A stretch of 64,000 nucleotides of DNA, taken from NCBI GenBank assembly GCA_946811185.2, contig OX328110.1, positions 20,328,456 through 20,392,455 on the forward strand, given 5' to 3'. The first letter of the stretch is position 1; the number at the start of each line of letters is the position of its first letter. Positions 55,954-61,305 of this stretch are shown here, piece by piece. The DNA is from Hippopus hippopus. Its lineage: Eukaryota > Mollusca > Bivalvia > Cardiida > Cardiidae. The notes beneath the pieces are model-generated. The model was not told the DNA's origin. It did not search any database and saw only the letters and a list, made by a program, of their open reading frames with translations. The position numbers and the translations under genes are program-made.

Positions 55954-56361
55954 ATGTCCAAGGATCATTCTACCGCATGAATCTGTCAGTTGTTAGACAA
56001 AATGGATTGATCCATAATTATGTGATGACTTGCTTGGTACAATGCATCATGGAGATACAATAAACTCCCTCTCCACAAAGCAGAGCATGGCTCATTTCTG
56101 TAGGTGAGATTGTCCAATCAGAATTAGAGTTCTTTTTGAATGACCAAGATTTCCCTTGCTTGACTATAAATACTCCTCTTTTCTTCTATTTGCAGTAGCT
56201 ACTTACTAAAGACTGTGAAGAAGAGGTTTGCAAAAGATGGCTTGAATTCGTTAGACTATAACGTGACTTTCATTCACAAAGAACAGTTGTTTACGCATAT
56301 TATGATTGACGTTGGTGAACCTCCAAAGACGGTGAAAAATATTTCTGCGATCATTCGGTGA
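42002..56361 (+). CDS. Beta-1,4-galactosyltransferase family gene (beta4GalT/beta4GalNAcT-like), whole span
   Basis: This is a Golgi type II membrane glycosyltransferase (GT7) that adds Gal or GalNAc in beta-1,4 linkage to terminal GlcNAc. The spliced exons 48637-48869, 51955-52142, 54281-54403, 55223-55324 and 56196-56361 join in frame (phases 1-0-2-2-2) and encode the whole catalytic domain. Either 42002-42713 (507 residues total) or 46968-47385 (409 residues) can supply the N-terminus; family members are usually about 350-400 residues. Family hallmarks in order (507-residue numbering): Cys230 with PEYPP, GGHWTP, Cys271, PYRDR, FVVEQ, DVD 347-349, WGWGAEDDD 407-415, and Met439-x-x-His442. 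The four family disulfide cysteines are present. A substitution at the donor-selecting Tyr position (Leu384) leans towards GalNAc transfer. No transcript evidence is available here. Confidence 0.93.
42734..42955 (+). mobile_element. Foldback family A next to the exon 1a donor
   Basis: A complete left arm (ttaacccattaccagacaac) starts 20 bp downstream of the exon 1a splice site. The hairpin 42843-42902 is almost perfect. The unspliced reading frame of exon 1a runs into this element and stops. Confidence 0.9.
43000..43250 (-). mobile_element. SINE-1, reverse orientation
   Basis: Minus-strand tail 'ggcgtcgaacgcc' near 43005, body 'atgtgggaaagcagccagtggcttgg' (43109-43134), and B-box-like 'ggtcgctagttcgaatccc' (43216-43236). 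A TTTG-rich stretch (42944-42980) lies at its tail side. Confidence 0.8.
43378..43450 (-). mobile_element. Foldback family B, half hairpin
   Basis: 'acagtgtagatccaagatcaggcggcacgttctgtgca' then an abrupt change. The second arm is missing. Confidence 0.6.
43495..43692 (-). mobile_element. SINE-2-like, reverse orientation
   Basis: Minus-strand head 'ggtggctcagcgataaag' (A-box-like) and 'gggttcgattctcactc' (B-box-like, 43619-43637, the same text as 3435-3452). It is flanked by the microsatellite at its head side. Confidence 0.65.
43693..43921. repeat. Compound (GA)n/(GACA/GACG)n microsatellite
   Basis: About 230 bp of GA, GACA, GACG and GATA units. Minus-strand frames across it encode low-complexity Ser/Val/Cys/Leu strings. 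Confidence 0.97.
43922..44510. other. Intronic spacer
   Basis: Holds a lone B hairpin arm ('atcaagatcagactgcacag', 44053-44072) and a very decayed family A-like string at 44285-44335. No exon seen. Confidence 0.45.
44511..44645 (-). mobile_element. Foldback family A, 3' truncated
   Basis: 'acaaccctttactaaacgatcccc' start, hairpin 44571-44630, then the sequence departs from the family after 'tctatcatcg'. Confidence 0.8.
44789..44986 (+). mobile_element. Foldback family B, right end truncated
   Basis: 'ttaacccttaggctgctaagcgcgactc' is the consensus left end. Hairpin 44834-44893 is essentially perfect. It runs directly into the family A element that follows. Confidence 0.9.
44988..45526 (+). 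mobile_element. Foldback family A split by a SINE
   Basis: Left part 44988-45181 includes the hairpin (45090-45150) up to 'accgggtcgtc'. The right end 45484-45526 continues 'accgggtcgtcaaacgcgggg...gtgttaa'. The SINE lies between. Confidence 0.85.
45182..45483 (+). mobile_element. SINE-1 with perfect 13-bp target duplication
   Basis: tRNA-like head 'gccccggtagcgcagtcgg' and 'gggttcgatcccagg', body, and tail 'ggcgttaaac' + ATC repeats. CCACCGGGTCGTC occurs immediately before (45169-45181) and after (45484-45496). The insertion is in the intron between exons 1a and 1b, and is younger than the family A element it splits. Confidence 0.95.
45606..45850 (+). mobile_element. Foldback family C, decayed hairpin
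   Basis: 'ttatggatccatagttatgtgatgacttg' is well preserved. The hairpin has decayed to 'gtcagcctgcacagaccttacaatctgat'. Confidence 0.75.
45851..45942 (+). mobile_element. Foldback family A, right-hand fragment
   Basis: Starts inside the hairpin at 'ggtaaccagcattttctcctcttccc' and runs to 'gtaaagggtt', where the complete copy 45943-46145 begins. Confidence 0.75.
45943..46145 (+). mobile_element. Foldback family A, model copy with TTAA at both ends
   Basis: TTAACTCTTAACC at the left and GGTAAAGGGTTAA at the right, 203 bp. The hairpin 46026-46087 differs between arms at only a couple of positions. Confidence 0.95.
46146..46540. other. Intronic spacer with T-rich tracts
   Basis: T-runs at 46341-46365 and 46402-46410. 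'attcgaattcgaa' type motifs recur at 46314, 46434 and 46494. Confidence 0.4.
46541..46771 (+). mobile_element. Foldback family A, upstream of exon 1b
   Basis: 'gacaaaattttagacttttcc' left arm, partly degraded hairpin 46658-46712, and right arm 'agggtccttaaaactcggg'. It ends about 200 bp before the exon 1b start codon, where a promoter would be expected. Confidence 0.85.
46968..47385 (+). CDS. beta4GalT alternative first coding exon 1b (tail, anchor, short stem)
   Basis: It encodes 139 residues plus one base. The cytoplasmic tail is about 26 residues and Lys-rich (MVKNHQLKRKSLSQFVTLVP). The anchor is at about 28-47 (PYFALAIVMVLAISIHVFIG). The stem has sequons at Asn74 (NKS) and Asn100 (NQS) and a basic end (KTRRIKGK). 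It closes with DEDFCKPKRL and the strong donor G|GTAAGA in phase 1, the same phase and the same Cys-x-x-x-x-x-Leu layout as exon 1a. Tail, anchor and stem share no visible identity with exon 1a. An in-frame ATG at 46881 would add 29 residues, but the short start puts the anchor at a more usual distance. It could alternatively be a first exon of the older, main transcript. Confidence 0.8.
47490..47790 (-). mobile_element. Family A variant, internally duplicated, inverted loops
   Basis: The block 'tatgac.agac.aaaac.gttt.tgagatgt.aggtacaaagcgttgtgggaaag' occurs at 47496-47548 and 47617-47661. The first hairpin centre reads GCTTCTTATCAGC and the second reads its reverse complement GCTGATAAGAAGC. 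The reversed left arm (tttgttgtctgaaaatgc...caaaattgta) follows. Confidence 0.75.
47905..48130 (-). mobile_element. SINE-3, reverse orientation
   Basis: Minus-strand head: 'ggaatagctctagtggtag' (A-box-like, 48112-48130) and 'gagggttcgatttccac' (B-box-like, 48057-48073). The body 'cggtgt/tgtatagc' and 'acgggggatagt' is the complement of the plus copy at 48180. Confidence 0.75.
48180..48478 (+). mobile_element. SINE-3, plus orientation
   Basis: It contains 'ggatgagacgttaaaccgag' followed by 'gtcccgtgtg', a core I recognise from widespread metazoan SINE tails (subfamily not assigned). The 3' end is 'aacgcaaattcaatcaatca'. The tRNA head is missing or unrecognisable. Confidence 0.75.
48637..48869 (+). 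CDS. beta4GalT exon 2, start of catalytic domain
   Basis: Acceptor TTCTTACAG|TG and donor CAG|GTAATA. With the single base from exon 1a or 1b it encodes 78 residues beginning VGRLLVRKNKG. Family signatures: GHGGHWTPSSC (Cys271 expected to pair with Cys230), then RVAVIIPYRDRRSHLETLL (UDP-sugar-binding strand and PYR motif), then RQQSEFQIFVVEQ. It ends in phase 0, as in other beta4GalT genes, where the following exon begins with the AGN motif. Match to the family is unmistakable. Confidence 0.95.
48884..48990. repeat. Degenerate GGATG-type minisatellite
   Basis: Repeated 'ggatg', 'gaatg' and 'ggatggatgaat' strings just past the exon 2 donor. Confidence 0.6.
49050..49115. mobile_element. Foldback family B hairpin, decayed
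   Basis: 'gtagctgttagatcagactg' and 'gttctgtgcaatctgatct' pair imperfectly. Confidence 0.55.
49116..49632. other. Intronic spacer
   Basis: No exon or repeat recognised in intron 2 here. Confidence 0.4.
49633..49775 (-). mobile_element. Foldback family B, half element
   Basis: 'acctgctacataattgaaaag', 'ttaagccgatagtaag' and 'atagtgtagattcaggatcagactgcacg'. It breaks off after the loop. Confidence 0.65.
50006..50100 (-). mobile_element. Foldback family A, half element
   Basis: 'tttaacgttttatcaaacattccc', 'agaaggcttttgaaattattg' and one hairpin arm 'gaggagaaaatgctt' only. Confidence 0.65.
50247..50475 (-). mobile_element. Foldback family A, full length, worn hairpin
   Basis: 'aaccctttaccaaacaagcc' at one end and 'ctcatctggcaaagggttaa' at the other. 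The centre is decayed ('gaaaatacatgtaattggg'). Confidence 0.75.
50808..50898. repeat. Dispersed repeat shared by introns 2 and 4
   Basis: 'ccgatagagttatctgtctttgagcactcttgtg...gaaaatgaacaagtctcgcgaga' matches 54424-54495 with a few differences. Type of element unknown. Confidence 0.7.
50899..51448. other. Intronic spacer
   Basis: No exon or repeat family recognised. Confidence 0.4.
51449..51706 (+). other. Possible cassette exon or chance open frame in beta4GalT intron 2
   Basis: A 258-bp (86-codon) stop-free segment begins after ATTTTCAG and ends before GTATGG. It would keep frame if spliced between exons 2 and 3 (both phase 0). The peptide (PITDVELDIASVISLAFAPF...) is hydrophobic and resembles nothing in the family. 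Its inclusion would disrupt the catalytic fold. Most likely chance. Confidence 0.15.
51955..52142 (+). CDS. beta4GalT exon 3, DVD metal-binding region
   Basis: Acceptor TTTTCTAG and donor AT|GTAAGT, entering in phase 0 and leaving after two bases. It encodes AGNQTFNKGMIMNAGFKEAV..., where the family usually has a start like 'AGNxxFNRAxLLNVGF'. It then gives CYVFHDVDLILEDDRNMYAC. Asp347-Val-Asp349 is the Mn2+/UDP-binding DVD motif. Cys342 and Cys360 are in the places of the second conserved disulfide. An additional Cys366 (SISPCHLS) replaces the usual Arg of QPRH. It ends VAVDKFRY. Confidence 0.95.
52209..52236. repeat. (GAGT)7 microsatellite
   Basis: Perfect tetranucleotide run shortly after the exon 3 donor. 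Confidence 0.95.
52411..52650 (+). mobile_element. Foldback family A, first of tandem pair
   Basis: 'aaaaatttagacttgccaaaattgaaagcatttgcagacg', A-run 52507-52523, worn hairpin, right end 'gggattgtgtggtaaaggg'. Confidence 0.8.
52651..52830 (+). mobile_element. Foldback family A, second of tandem pair
   Basis: Starts where the previous copy ends ('tcacaaaacgataagatagtagacttgtc'). The first hairpin arm is absent; the second is 'cctgcattttctctttttccc'. Right end 'ctggtatagggctaaa'. Confidence 0.7.
52853..53112 (+). mobile_element. Foldback family C, complete copy
   Basis: Hairpin 'acgtcagcctgcgcagttcgcgcaggctgac'. 'tttatggatccataattagg' and right end 'cattaagctcccttttctcagagcgtggc'. Confidence 0.85.
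53133..53282 (-). mobile_element. SINE-1, 5' truncated, reverse orientation
   Basis: Minus-strand tail 'gtaaaaggcgttcagc', 'actggccgccgcgatatgag' and body 'gtggaaaagcacccagtggcttgg'. The tRNA head is missing. Confidence 0.75.
53296..53885. mobile_element. Element G, reference copy
   Basis: A palindrome at its left (53304-53415: 'gtttatgtattatcatttttatcaaac' and complement around 'gccttggcgagcgtc') is followed by 'gtgagattctatttatcac', 'acaccgaaagaagaatgaaa', 'tgacgtcatttttcc' and 'caaaaataagtcatgggttt'. The two halves recur, one inverted, at 29620-30262. Confidence 0.6.
53939..54003 (-). mobile_element. SINE-1 fragment, reverse orientation
   Basis: 'aatgcatcttgtcgctatgactatcatcagctctcggaaagaaatcggccgagc' is the complement of the SINE-1 segment following the B box. 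The head 'gggcattcgaacg' is partly kept. Confidence 0.65.
54035..54170 (+). mobile_element. tRNA-derived SINE head, separate type
   Basis: 'gaggtagagcgtcggcctcgtaacc' (A-box-like plus anticodon-like region) and 'gagttcaattcccggg' (B box) at tRNA spacing. Acceptor-stem pairing and the rest of the cloverleaf are poor, and a non-tRNA body follows. Confidence 0.55.
54281..54403 (+). CDS. beta4GalT exon 4, donor-specificity and WGWG motif
   Basis: Acceptor TGTTTCTAG and donor AG|GTACAG. It enters and leaves with two bases carried in the split codons (ATC Ile378, AGA Arg419). It encodes LPYTRLVGGVFAIRREDFEK then VNGYSNLYWGWGAEDDDMAL. In mammalian beta4GalT1 the residue aligned to Leu384 is Tyr289, which restricts the donor to UDP-Gal; smaller aliphatic residues allow UDP-GalNAc. 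The WGWG loop is followed by Ala411 where most members have Gly. Glu412-Asp413 supply the acceptor-binding and catalytic acids. Confidence 0.95.
54414..54506. repeat. Dispersed repeat, second copy
   Basis: Begins about 10 bp after the exon 4 donor: 'attatcgccagcccggtagagttatctc...aatctcgcgagagggc'. Matches 50808-50898. Confidence 0.7.
54555..54625 (+). mobile_element. tRNA-like SINE head, decayed
   Basis: 'gttcggtagctcagtcgg' and 'ggtagttcgagccccatttcggcc' resemble the SINE-1 head. The anticodon region is shortened. Confidence 0.55.
54872..55075 (-). mobile_element. Foldback family A, near-complete copy in intron 4
   Basis: 'ttaactcttttcctcacaatcccc' right end (reversed), near-perfect hairpin 54936-54992, 'tattgtcgtctgcgaatgcttcgattttgac' left arm (reversed). 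Confidence 0.85.
55100..55167 (+). mobile_element. Foldback family A, terminal fragment
   Basis: 'agttttaaaaggccttttacgtcggagtcgatttaactcagg' and 'gtgttaaagtgttaa'. Ends about 55 bp before the exon 5 acceptor. Confidence 0.6.
55223..55324 (+). CDS. beta4GalT exon 5, Met-x-x-His metal ligands
   Basis: Acceptor GATCATTTCAG and donor AG|GTTTGT. It encodes IEATGMNLTRPPVTVARYK, then MLKHKGRVRVPRKW. Met439 and His442 match the conserved Met344 and His347 of bovine beta4GalT1 that complete Mn2+ binding with the DVD aspartate. 'RPPVTVARYKM' takes the place of the family's 'RPxxxxGRxxM'. It ends in a split AGT codon completed in exon 6. Confidence 0.93.
55460..55665. repeat. TTTCGTT/AACGAAA-rich low-complexity region
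   Basis: About a dozen 'aacgaaa', 'ttcgttt' and similar strings on both strands, forming many short overlapping palindromes. Lies in intron 5. Confidence 0.6.
55669..55866. repeat. 54-bp tandem array in intron 5
   Basis: 'aggtct' starts recur at 55669, 55723, 55778 and 55832, each followed by a 'tgcattatcaagattc'-like string and 'gatggccctat'. About 3.6 units. Confidence 0.85.
55858..56093 (+). mobile_element. Foldback family C, disrupted by microsatellite
   Basis: 'aggtcgacatgggtcgaaatg' hairpin remnant. The other half 'gttagacaaaatggattgatccataattatgtgatgacttgcttgg' and end 'agcagagcatggctca' are intact. It lies about 100 bp upstream of the exon 6 acceptor. Confidence 0.8.
55888..55952. 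repeat. T20(GT)n microsatellite
   Basis: A T-run followed by about 22 GT units, inserted in the family C element where 'tttcgctattgg' would be. Confidence 0.97.
56196..56361 (+). CDS. beta4GalT terminal coding exon 6
   Basis: Acceptor CTATTTGCAG. It finishes Ser453 and encodes SYLLKTVKKRFAKDGLNSLD, then YNVTFIHKEQLFTHIMIDVGEPPKTVKNISAIIR and TGA at 56359-56361. DGLNSLxY is a strong family motif (acceptor-side helix and loop), and 'IMIDVGEP' matches the usual C-terminal 'ITVDIGTP'. The tail after that is about 14 residues longer than in vertebrate enzymes, with a sequon at Asn501. Confidence 0.95.
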
Positions 56362-56399
56362 CGGCAAACCCTTGGACATCATCGCTGATAATGATTTGG

Positions 56400-56660
56400 C
56401 GGCACTCTGGCAAAAGGGGGTTTAATGCATCACCGTTATACACTAAATTAAACAAGTCATCACATAATTATGGATCCATAAAATCAATTTTGTCTAGGGC
56501 CCAACTAAAACATGAGGTAGACCGGTCATTTGACATGCACAAAATTGACCAAAAGCATAACGTTTCGACCCAAGTCAGTTTTTGCGGACTGTGCCGGTTG
56601 ACCTGGGTCGATACATTTTGCAGAAGCTTTAAAACCCTTTTTCACAGAGCATGGGTCATC
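56400..56660 (-). mobile_element. Foldback family C in the presumed 3' UTR
   Basis: Starts about 38 bp after the stop codon ('ggcactctggcaaaagggggtttaatgcatc') and ends 'tttttcacagagcatgggtca'. The hairpin is worn ('caagtcagtttttgcggactgtgccggttgac'). Confidence 0.85.
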
Positions 56661-56719
56661 TACGAATACACGGATTTAGACTTAGAAATCCATGTAAAGC
56701 CGTATTCAGGGTATTTCAA

Positions 56720-56725
56720 AATAAA
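56720..56725 (+). promoter_or_regulatory. Candidate polyadenylation signal AATAAA of the beta4GalT gene
   Basis: First AATAAA after the stop codon, about 360 bp downstream and 60 bp past the family C element. The true cleavage site cannot be seen from sequence alone. Confidence 0.45.
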
Positions 56726-57232
56726 AACTAGAAAGAAATCTGAGAACTACAACTTAAGTTGCCAACTTTAAGTTATTTCTGCGATTAATTTGCCTGCCAG
56801 CGACTGGAACTTTGGCACATTGTACTGTAAGTCCGACTGATTTAATCTTCAACCTATCTCGGAATACTTCGTAGATGAACCTCAGCACTGACGAATGAAC
56901 AGAATATGCCGAAAGAAGTCGGCTATGGGGATCTTGTGCGGAATATACCGGGATACAAAGGGAATGTAAAATGTCTTATGGCTAGCATAATATATTTCTT
57001 TTAATAAATGCGTAAGAGATTGGCTAGACAAAGTGTTGGGGTGCTTTTGTGAGTATTTTAGCATAGGATGACGCATTGCTATTGAAATGTCAGATGCCTA
57101 GACGGTCTGTTTGTCTGCATTAACGGCCCCAGCAATACTGAATGTGCAGTCTGATCTTGAATCCACATCATCCACTTGTTCAGACAAAGCTCTGGGATAA
57201 AGAAATCTGAGCTTCTGTGGTTTTAAGTGTCA
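56726..57232. other. Intergenic spacer
   Basis: Only a lone family B hairpin arm is visible at 57138-57168 ('gaatgtgcagtctgatcttgaatccaca'). Confidence 0.45.
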
Positions 57233-57492
57233 ACCAGAGCAGTGCTCTGGAAAAAAGAGGGTTTAATGCATTTCCGTGATGCATTATAGTAAGAAAGTAA
57301 TAATATAATTATGGATCCATAAAATCCATTTTGTCTAACAACCGACTGAATAATGAGGTAGAATGTTCCTTGGGAGTGCAAAAAATAACAAGAAGTTTCG
57401 ACACATGTCAGCCTGTGCGGATTTCGCAGCCTGACCTGGGTCAATACTTTTTGCAGATGTTTGAAACCCTCTTTTCACAGAGAATAACTCAA
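57233..57492 (-). mobile_element. Foldback family C, complete copy
   Basis: 'gatgcattatag...ttatggatccataaaatccattttgtctaacaaccg' and worn hairpin 'atgtcagcctgtgcggatttcgcagcctgacc'. Confidence 0.85.
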
Positions 57493-57579
57493 ATGATATT
57501 TGGTACAGAGACAGCAAACAATTTTAAACATTTGTTTCAAAATAAAAAAGCTTACGAAACTTTCAGCGTCCAAATAACA

Positions 57580-57830
57580 TGAGCCATGCTCTGGCAAAAA
57601 GGGGGCTTAATGCTTCTTCGACGCATGATACCAAGCAAGCCATCACATGATCATGGATCCATAAAGTCCATTTTGCCTAACAGTCGACTGAATCATGAGG
57701 TTAACTTGACCTTGGGCATGAGACTTTATCAAAAGCAAAAAGTTTTGGCCCAGGTCAGCCTGCACGGACTGACCTAGGTCGATACTTTTCGCAGATGCAT
57801 TAAGCCCCTTTTTCACAGAGCATGGCTCAC
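57580..57830 (-). mobile_element. Foldback family C, shortened hairpin
   Basis: Ends are near consensus on both sides. The second arm of the GC hairpin is deleted ('ggtcagcctgcacggactgacc'). Confidence 0.85.
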
Positions 57831-58105
57831 ATATATTTCCCCTCCATGTTTGTGAAGTTGAAAACTCAAGACGTAGTACCAACTTTGCTGTATTTACTGC
57901 TTCCAAACAATATGACCAAAAAGCATTTTCTTGGTCACTTTCATTGCCAGACACAGCAACTCGACTGCAATCGACACGAGATTGTACAGAATGTAACACT
58001 CCTGGCTGCCTGTTTACGAATGTTGTCAAGTTCTTCCTTCTGGAACTCATACATATTATCCCAAATTGTACCTCCATATTCAAGAATGGGTCTGATGAAT
58101 TACAA
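57831..58105 (-). pseudogene. LINE reverse-transcriptase fragment (non-LTR retrotransposon)
   Basis: Read on the minus strand from about 58099, one frame gives FIRPILEYGGTIWD, then NMYEFQKEELDNIRKQAARSVT. This is the thumb-side end of a non-LTR reverse transcriptase (typically 'RPILEYGxxxWxP...LExxQRxAxR'). A stop lies directly upstream in this frame, and the match fades after about 40 residues. The fragment is bounded on both sides by family C elements. It is only a remnant; no endonuclease or polymerase catalytic motif is present. Confidence 0.75.
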
Positions 58106-58106
58106 A

Positions 58107-58370
58107 TGAGGGGCGCTCTGGCAAAAGAGGTATAATGCATCTCCATGATGCATTATACAAAGCAAGTCATCACATAATTATGAACCCGAAAAACCCATTT
58201 CGTCCAACAACCATTTGAATCATGAAGTAGAATGGTTTTTTGACATGAATAAAATTGACTAGTAGCGAAAGGTTTCGACCCAGGTCAACCTGCGCGGACC
58301 CTGCAGGCTGACTTGGGTCGGTATTTTTTGCAAAATGCACTGGACCCCCCCTTTTCACAGAGCATGACTA
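58107..58370 (-). mobile_element. Foldback family C, complete copy
   Basis: 'ggcgctctggcaaaagaggtataatgcatctcc' start. Hairpin 'ccaggtcaacctgcgcggaccctgcaggctgac'. End 'cccccccttttcacagagcatgact'. Confidence 0.85.
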
Positions 58371-58575
58371 AAATATATGGTTTTCAGCGAGAGAAGACAA
58401 ATCTGGAATTTTAAGTGGTGTTACCACCTATTGTTTTCTATGCCCTTTCAACGATTGCGTGCAGTTTTTGGTCTCAGGCTCTATCCCAAGATAGATTAAT
58501 GCCAATGTGTTTGTGAAGATGATATGACGGGATAATAGCATTTAACATACAAAGAATGCGGGAGAGGGGAGAGGA

Positions 58576-58775
58576 TTAACTCTCTGAGAGAGAGGCCTTT
58601 TAAAAACATTGTGGGAAAAGGAGAAAATGCTGGTAACCAGCATTTTCTCCTTTTCCAACAATGTTTTCTACCCTTCCCAAAGCAAATTTCCATTTTGAGT
58701 AACTGTAATTTTGTCGCCTGCAAATGCTGTCAATTTGGACCAGCGTAAAATATTTGTCGTCTGGTGAAAAGTTAA
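58576..58775 (-). mobile_element. Foldback family A, model copy with TTAA at both ends
   Basis: TTAACTCTCTGAG at one end and GTCTGGTGAAAAGTTAAC at the other, 200 bp. The hairpin 58603-58667 is intact. Confidence 0.92.
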
Positions 58776-58980
58776 CATACAAAGAACCTTTGGAGCAGGC
58801 TAGATACGTTAACGTTATAAGCATATGATGCGGGAGGGATTCACCCCTCTTTTTTGATCAATATATAGCTTTTGTAAAAATTAGAAAGACTCTGGTGCAT
58901 TTTTTGGATCTTGACTTTTCTTGACGAATCTTTCATATAAGAAATAATCTTATACTTTTTAGCAATTAAGTCTTCAGTTC

Positions 58981-59202
58981 TTAACCCTTAGGCTGCTAAG
59001 CCCGACTCAATGCGCTTTTGCGGGCAGTGAAGATTGAGATCAGACTGCAGAGAACATGCAGTCTGATACTATACACTGTCCGATAGGAAGAAATCCCCAC
59101 GCCCTTTTCCATTTAAAAAAAAATGAAATTGAAATGTATATATTCTGTTTTGACCATTGGCTGGAAAGTTCCATTTAAATTATTTAGTAGGTTGAAGGTT
59201 AA
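58981..59202 (+). mobile_element. Foldback family B, complete, TTAA ends
   Basis: TTAACCCTTAGGCTGCTAAG at the left and TAGTAGGTTGAAGGTTAA at the right. Loop AGAAC. The second hairpin arm has lost 'gatctac'. Confidence 0.9.
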
Positions 59203-59397
59203 TTATTGGTCCTTTTAATCGATATTTTCATACGCCAGTCATGTTAAAGTACTATCCTCTGCATGTTTGTCTGGCTTCTATGAATTTTCATCATTCCATT
59301 TACTTTAAATAGCGAAAACAATGAAGGTAAGAATGTAGGTCAAATTCATCACCTGCTGCTGCTTACATGTATTTAATAAATTTACATTAATTACTGT

Positions 59398-59610
59398 TAA
59401 TCCTTTGGCTGCTAAGCGCGACTCAAAGACCTTTTGCGGGCAGTGTAGATCAAGATCAAACTGCACAGAACGTGCAGTCTGATCTTCGATCTACACTGTC
59501 CGATAAGAAGATGTCTTTTCCCAAAATATTACCTTTAAAATAGAAAATTTTGGGTTTTTACAATTTGTTTTAATGTTTCGTTTCATTTATTTAGCAAGAT
59601 AAGGATTAAT
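59398..59610 (+). mobile_element. Foldback family B, complete
   Basis: 'ttaatcctttggctgctaagcgcgactc' to 'tttagcaagataaggattaa'. Near-perfect hairpin 59442-59502, loop AGAAC. Confidence 0.9.
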
Positions 59611-60540
59611 AAGTACCTGTTTCACACGCTGACACATGTACTTGTTATTTTTTTTTTATAAAACAAAGAAGTAAATTCAAAATTAATGCAGAATGTAAAG
59701 ATCTTTATGTGTACCAGCTCGTCATCTTTCACAAGATTCGAATTCTTTCTTGACACCAAAACTGAGGAAGGGGGGGGATGTTGTAAGGGAAACAACTCTA
59801 CATGTAAAATTGCGATTGATATGTAGTACTCTCCCTTAGACAATAAATCTTCTCTCGTTTAGTATAGGCAATGTGTTGTATATACTTTATACTCTAAATC
59901 AGAAAAGACTGCCCAATATACTATATTACCTATGACCTTATATCTGTTGCACAAATAATTGAAAATGGCATTTTAAGCTCTATCATGCTGTGGATATTTC
60001 ATCGAAGCCGGACCCTATTACGTGCAAAAGGAAAATGGTGCTTTTCCACTAATGACATAATTATTCCTAGAGGTGTAACGGCACTGCTAAAAGAAGTCCC
60101 ATCTGAAAAATTGACAGCAAGCACCTCTGCTGTAATCTTTTATCAGAGAAAATGAAAGGACAGACCTGTTTAAAATGCGTTTCTGGTGTTAATTTGATGA
60201 TATTTGTGGTCCAAACCGAATGCAAGTTTTTTTTTTTATTTATTTCTCGGAGAACTATATGTTCCTGTGTCCGCTTTTGAAAAGGAACATGGTCCACCAC
60301 CCAGAAGGGTCTTTTACCGCTGTGAGTTTTAAAGGGTAGTTGTTCTTGAGGTAGATGGCAATCGGTGGAGGTACCATATTTTTAGCTTTTTGTGCGGGCT
60401 ACTGATTGTACACACATTTAATAGAAACAAACAGCAAAGCCGTGGGTTTGCCAATAAAAGTACAGCAGAGGATCAAAGATGGTGAATTTCACCCTATTGC
60501 AGCAAAAATCAGTGGAATGACACCCAGACATCGATTTCCG
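59611..60540. other. Intergenic spacer upstream of cactin
   Basis: T-runs at 59648-59657 and 60229-60236. No exon, SINE or foldback copy recognised. Confidence 0.4.
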
Positions 60541-60748
60541 GAACCCATTCTTAATGACCCTTGAGTAGAAAGCTTTCGACACTTAGTGGGAAAGGAGAAG
60601 ATATCGGTAACCAATATTTTCACCTTTGCCTACAATGTAAAATACCCTTTCTAAGGAAAGAAATCCACCATTTCCACCACATTTAATTTGTTGTCTGTGA
60701 ATGCTCTCAATATGGACGAGTCTAAGATTCTGTCATCCGGTATGTATA
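60541..60748 (-). mobile_element. Foldback family A, diverged copy
   Basis: Hairpin 60585-60640 with 'gatatcggtaaccaatattttc'. Reversed left arm 'tttaatttgttgtctgtgaatgctctcaatatggacgagtc'. Confidence 0.8.
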
Positions 60749-60819
60749 GAGTCCATACGGAGTGGGGAACTGTCAGTCAGTCAAGAGAAGGACCTGTACA
60801 TAGCCGTGTACAATACAAT

Positions 60820-60960
60820 ACCGTGTTTAAACGGCCCAGAAGAAAATTTCCTTCGAATATTGTGGGAAAAGAAAAAAAATCTTACTTTGATTTCTTTTTC
60901 CCCCATAATGTTTTCTAATCTTTGAAAGAGAAACCCAATTACTTTAGCACCATCTAACCT
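60820..60960 (-). mobile_element. Foldback family A, truncated
   Basis: 'gtttaaacggcccagaagaaaatttcc' right arm and hairpin 60862-60915 ('gtgggaaaagaaaaaaaatc..gatttctttttccccc'). The left arm is cut short. Confidence 0.7.
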
Positions 60961-61305
60961 TCCTGGACATTGATTTGGGCAATACCTTGGGAAATAATTA
61001 TGACATTTATAAAATACGTTTCAAACATATAGAACTAAATTAACAAATTACTCTTCTGTGTAAGTTGAAACGCTTTTCTTCTTAAACATTAAATACGTGA
61101 AAATTTTCTATTTCCTTTTTATTTATTTACTTTTTTTTCTCTCTCTCATGTTGGAAGAACAGGTTTGAACAAACAAGCTAATAGGACGAAAGAGCACAGG
61201 GACGAACGAGTCCGCAAGCGAACAAAGAACAACTACAACTAAACGTAGTGTCAAGCGTTTCATGAACTGGAAAATCGGAGACCGAATGAAATTTTAATAT
61301 AACAA
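60961..61305 (+). other. Probable promoter/5' UTR region of cactin
   Basis: Precedes the cactin start codon. A pyrimidine tract at 61127-61148 followed by 'ggaagaacag' could be a 3' splice site of a 5' UTR intron, but there is no second piece of evidence. Confidence 0.3.

Noticed and set aside
57643..58146. 167-codon minus-strand open frame
   Set aside because: Runs through a family C element and through the LINE fragment in the wrong frame; the real RT similarity is in another minus-strand frame.
60067..60300. 77-codon minus-strand open frame upstream of cactin
   Set aside because: No domain, splice context or similarity that I can name.
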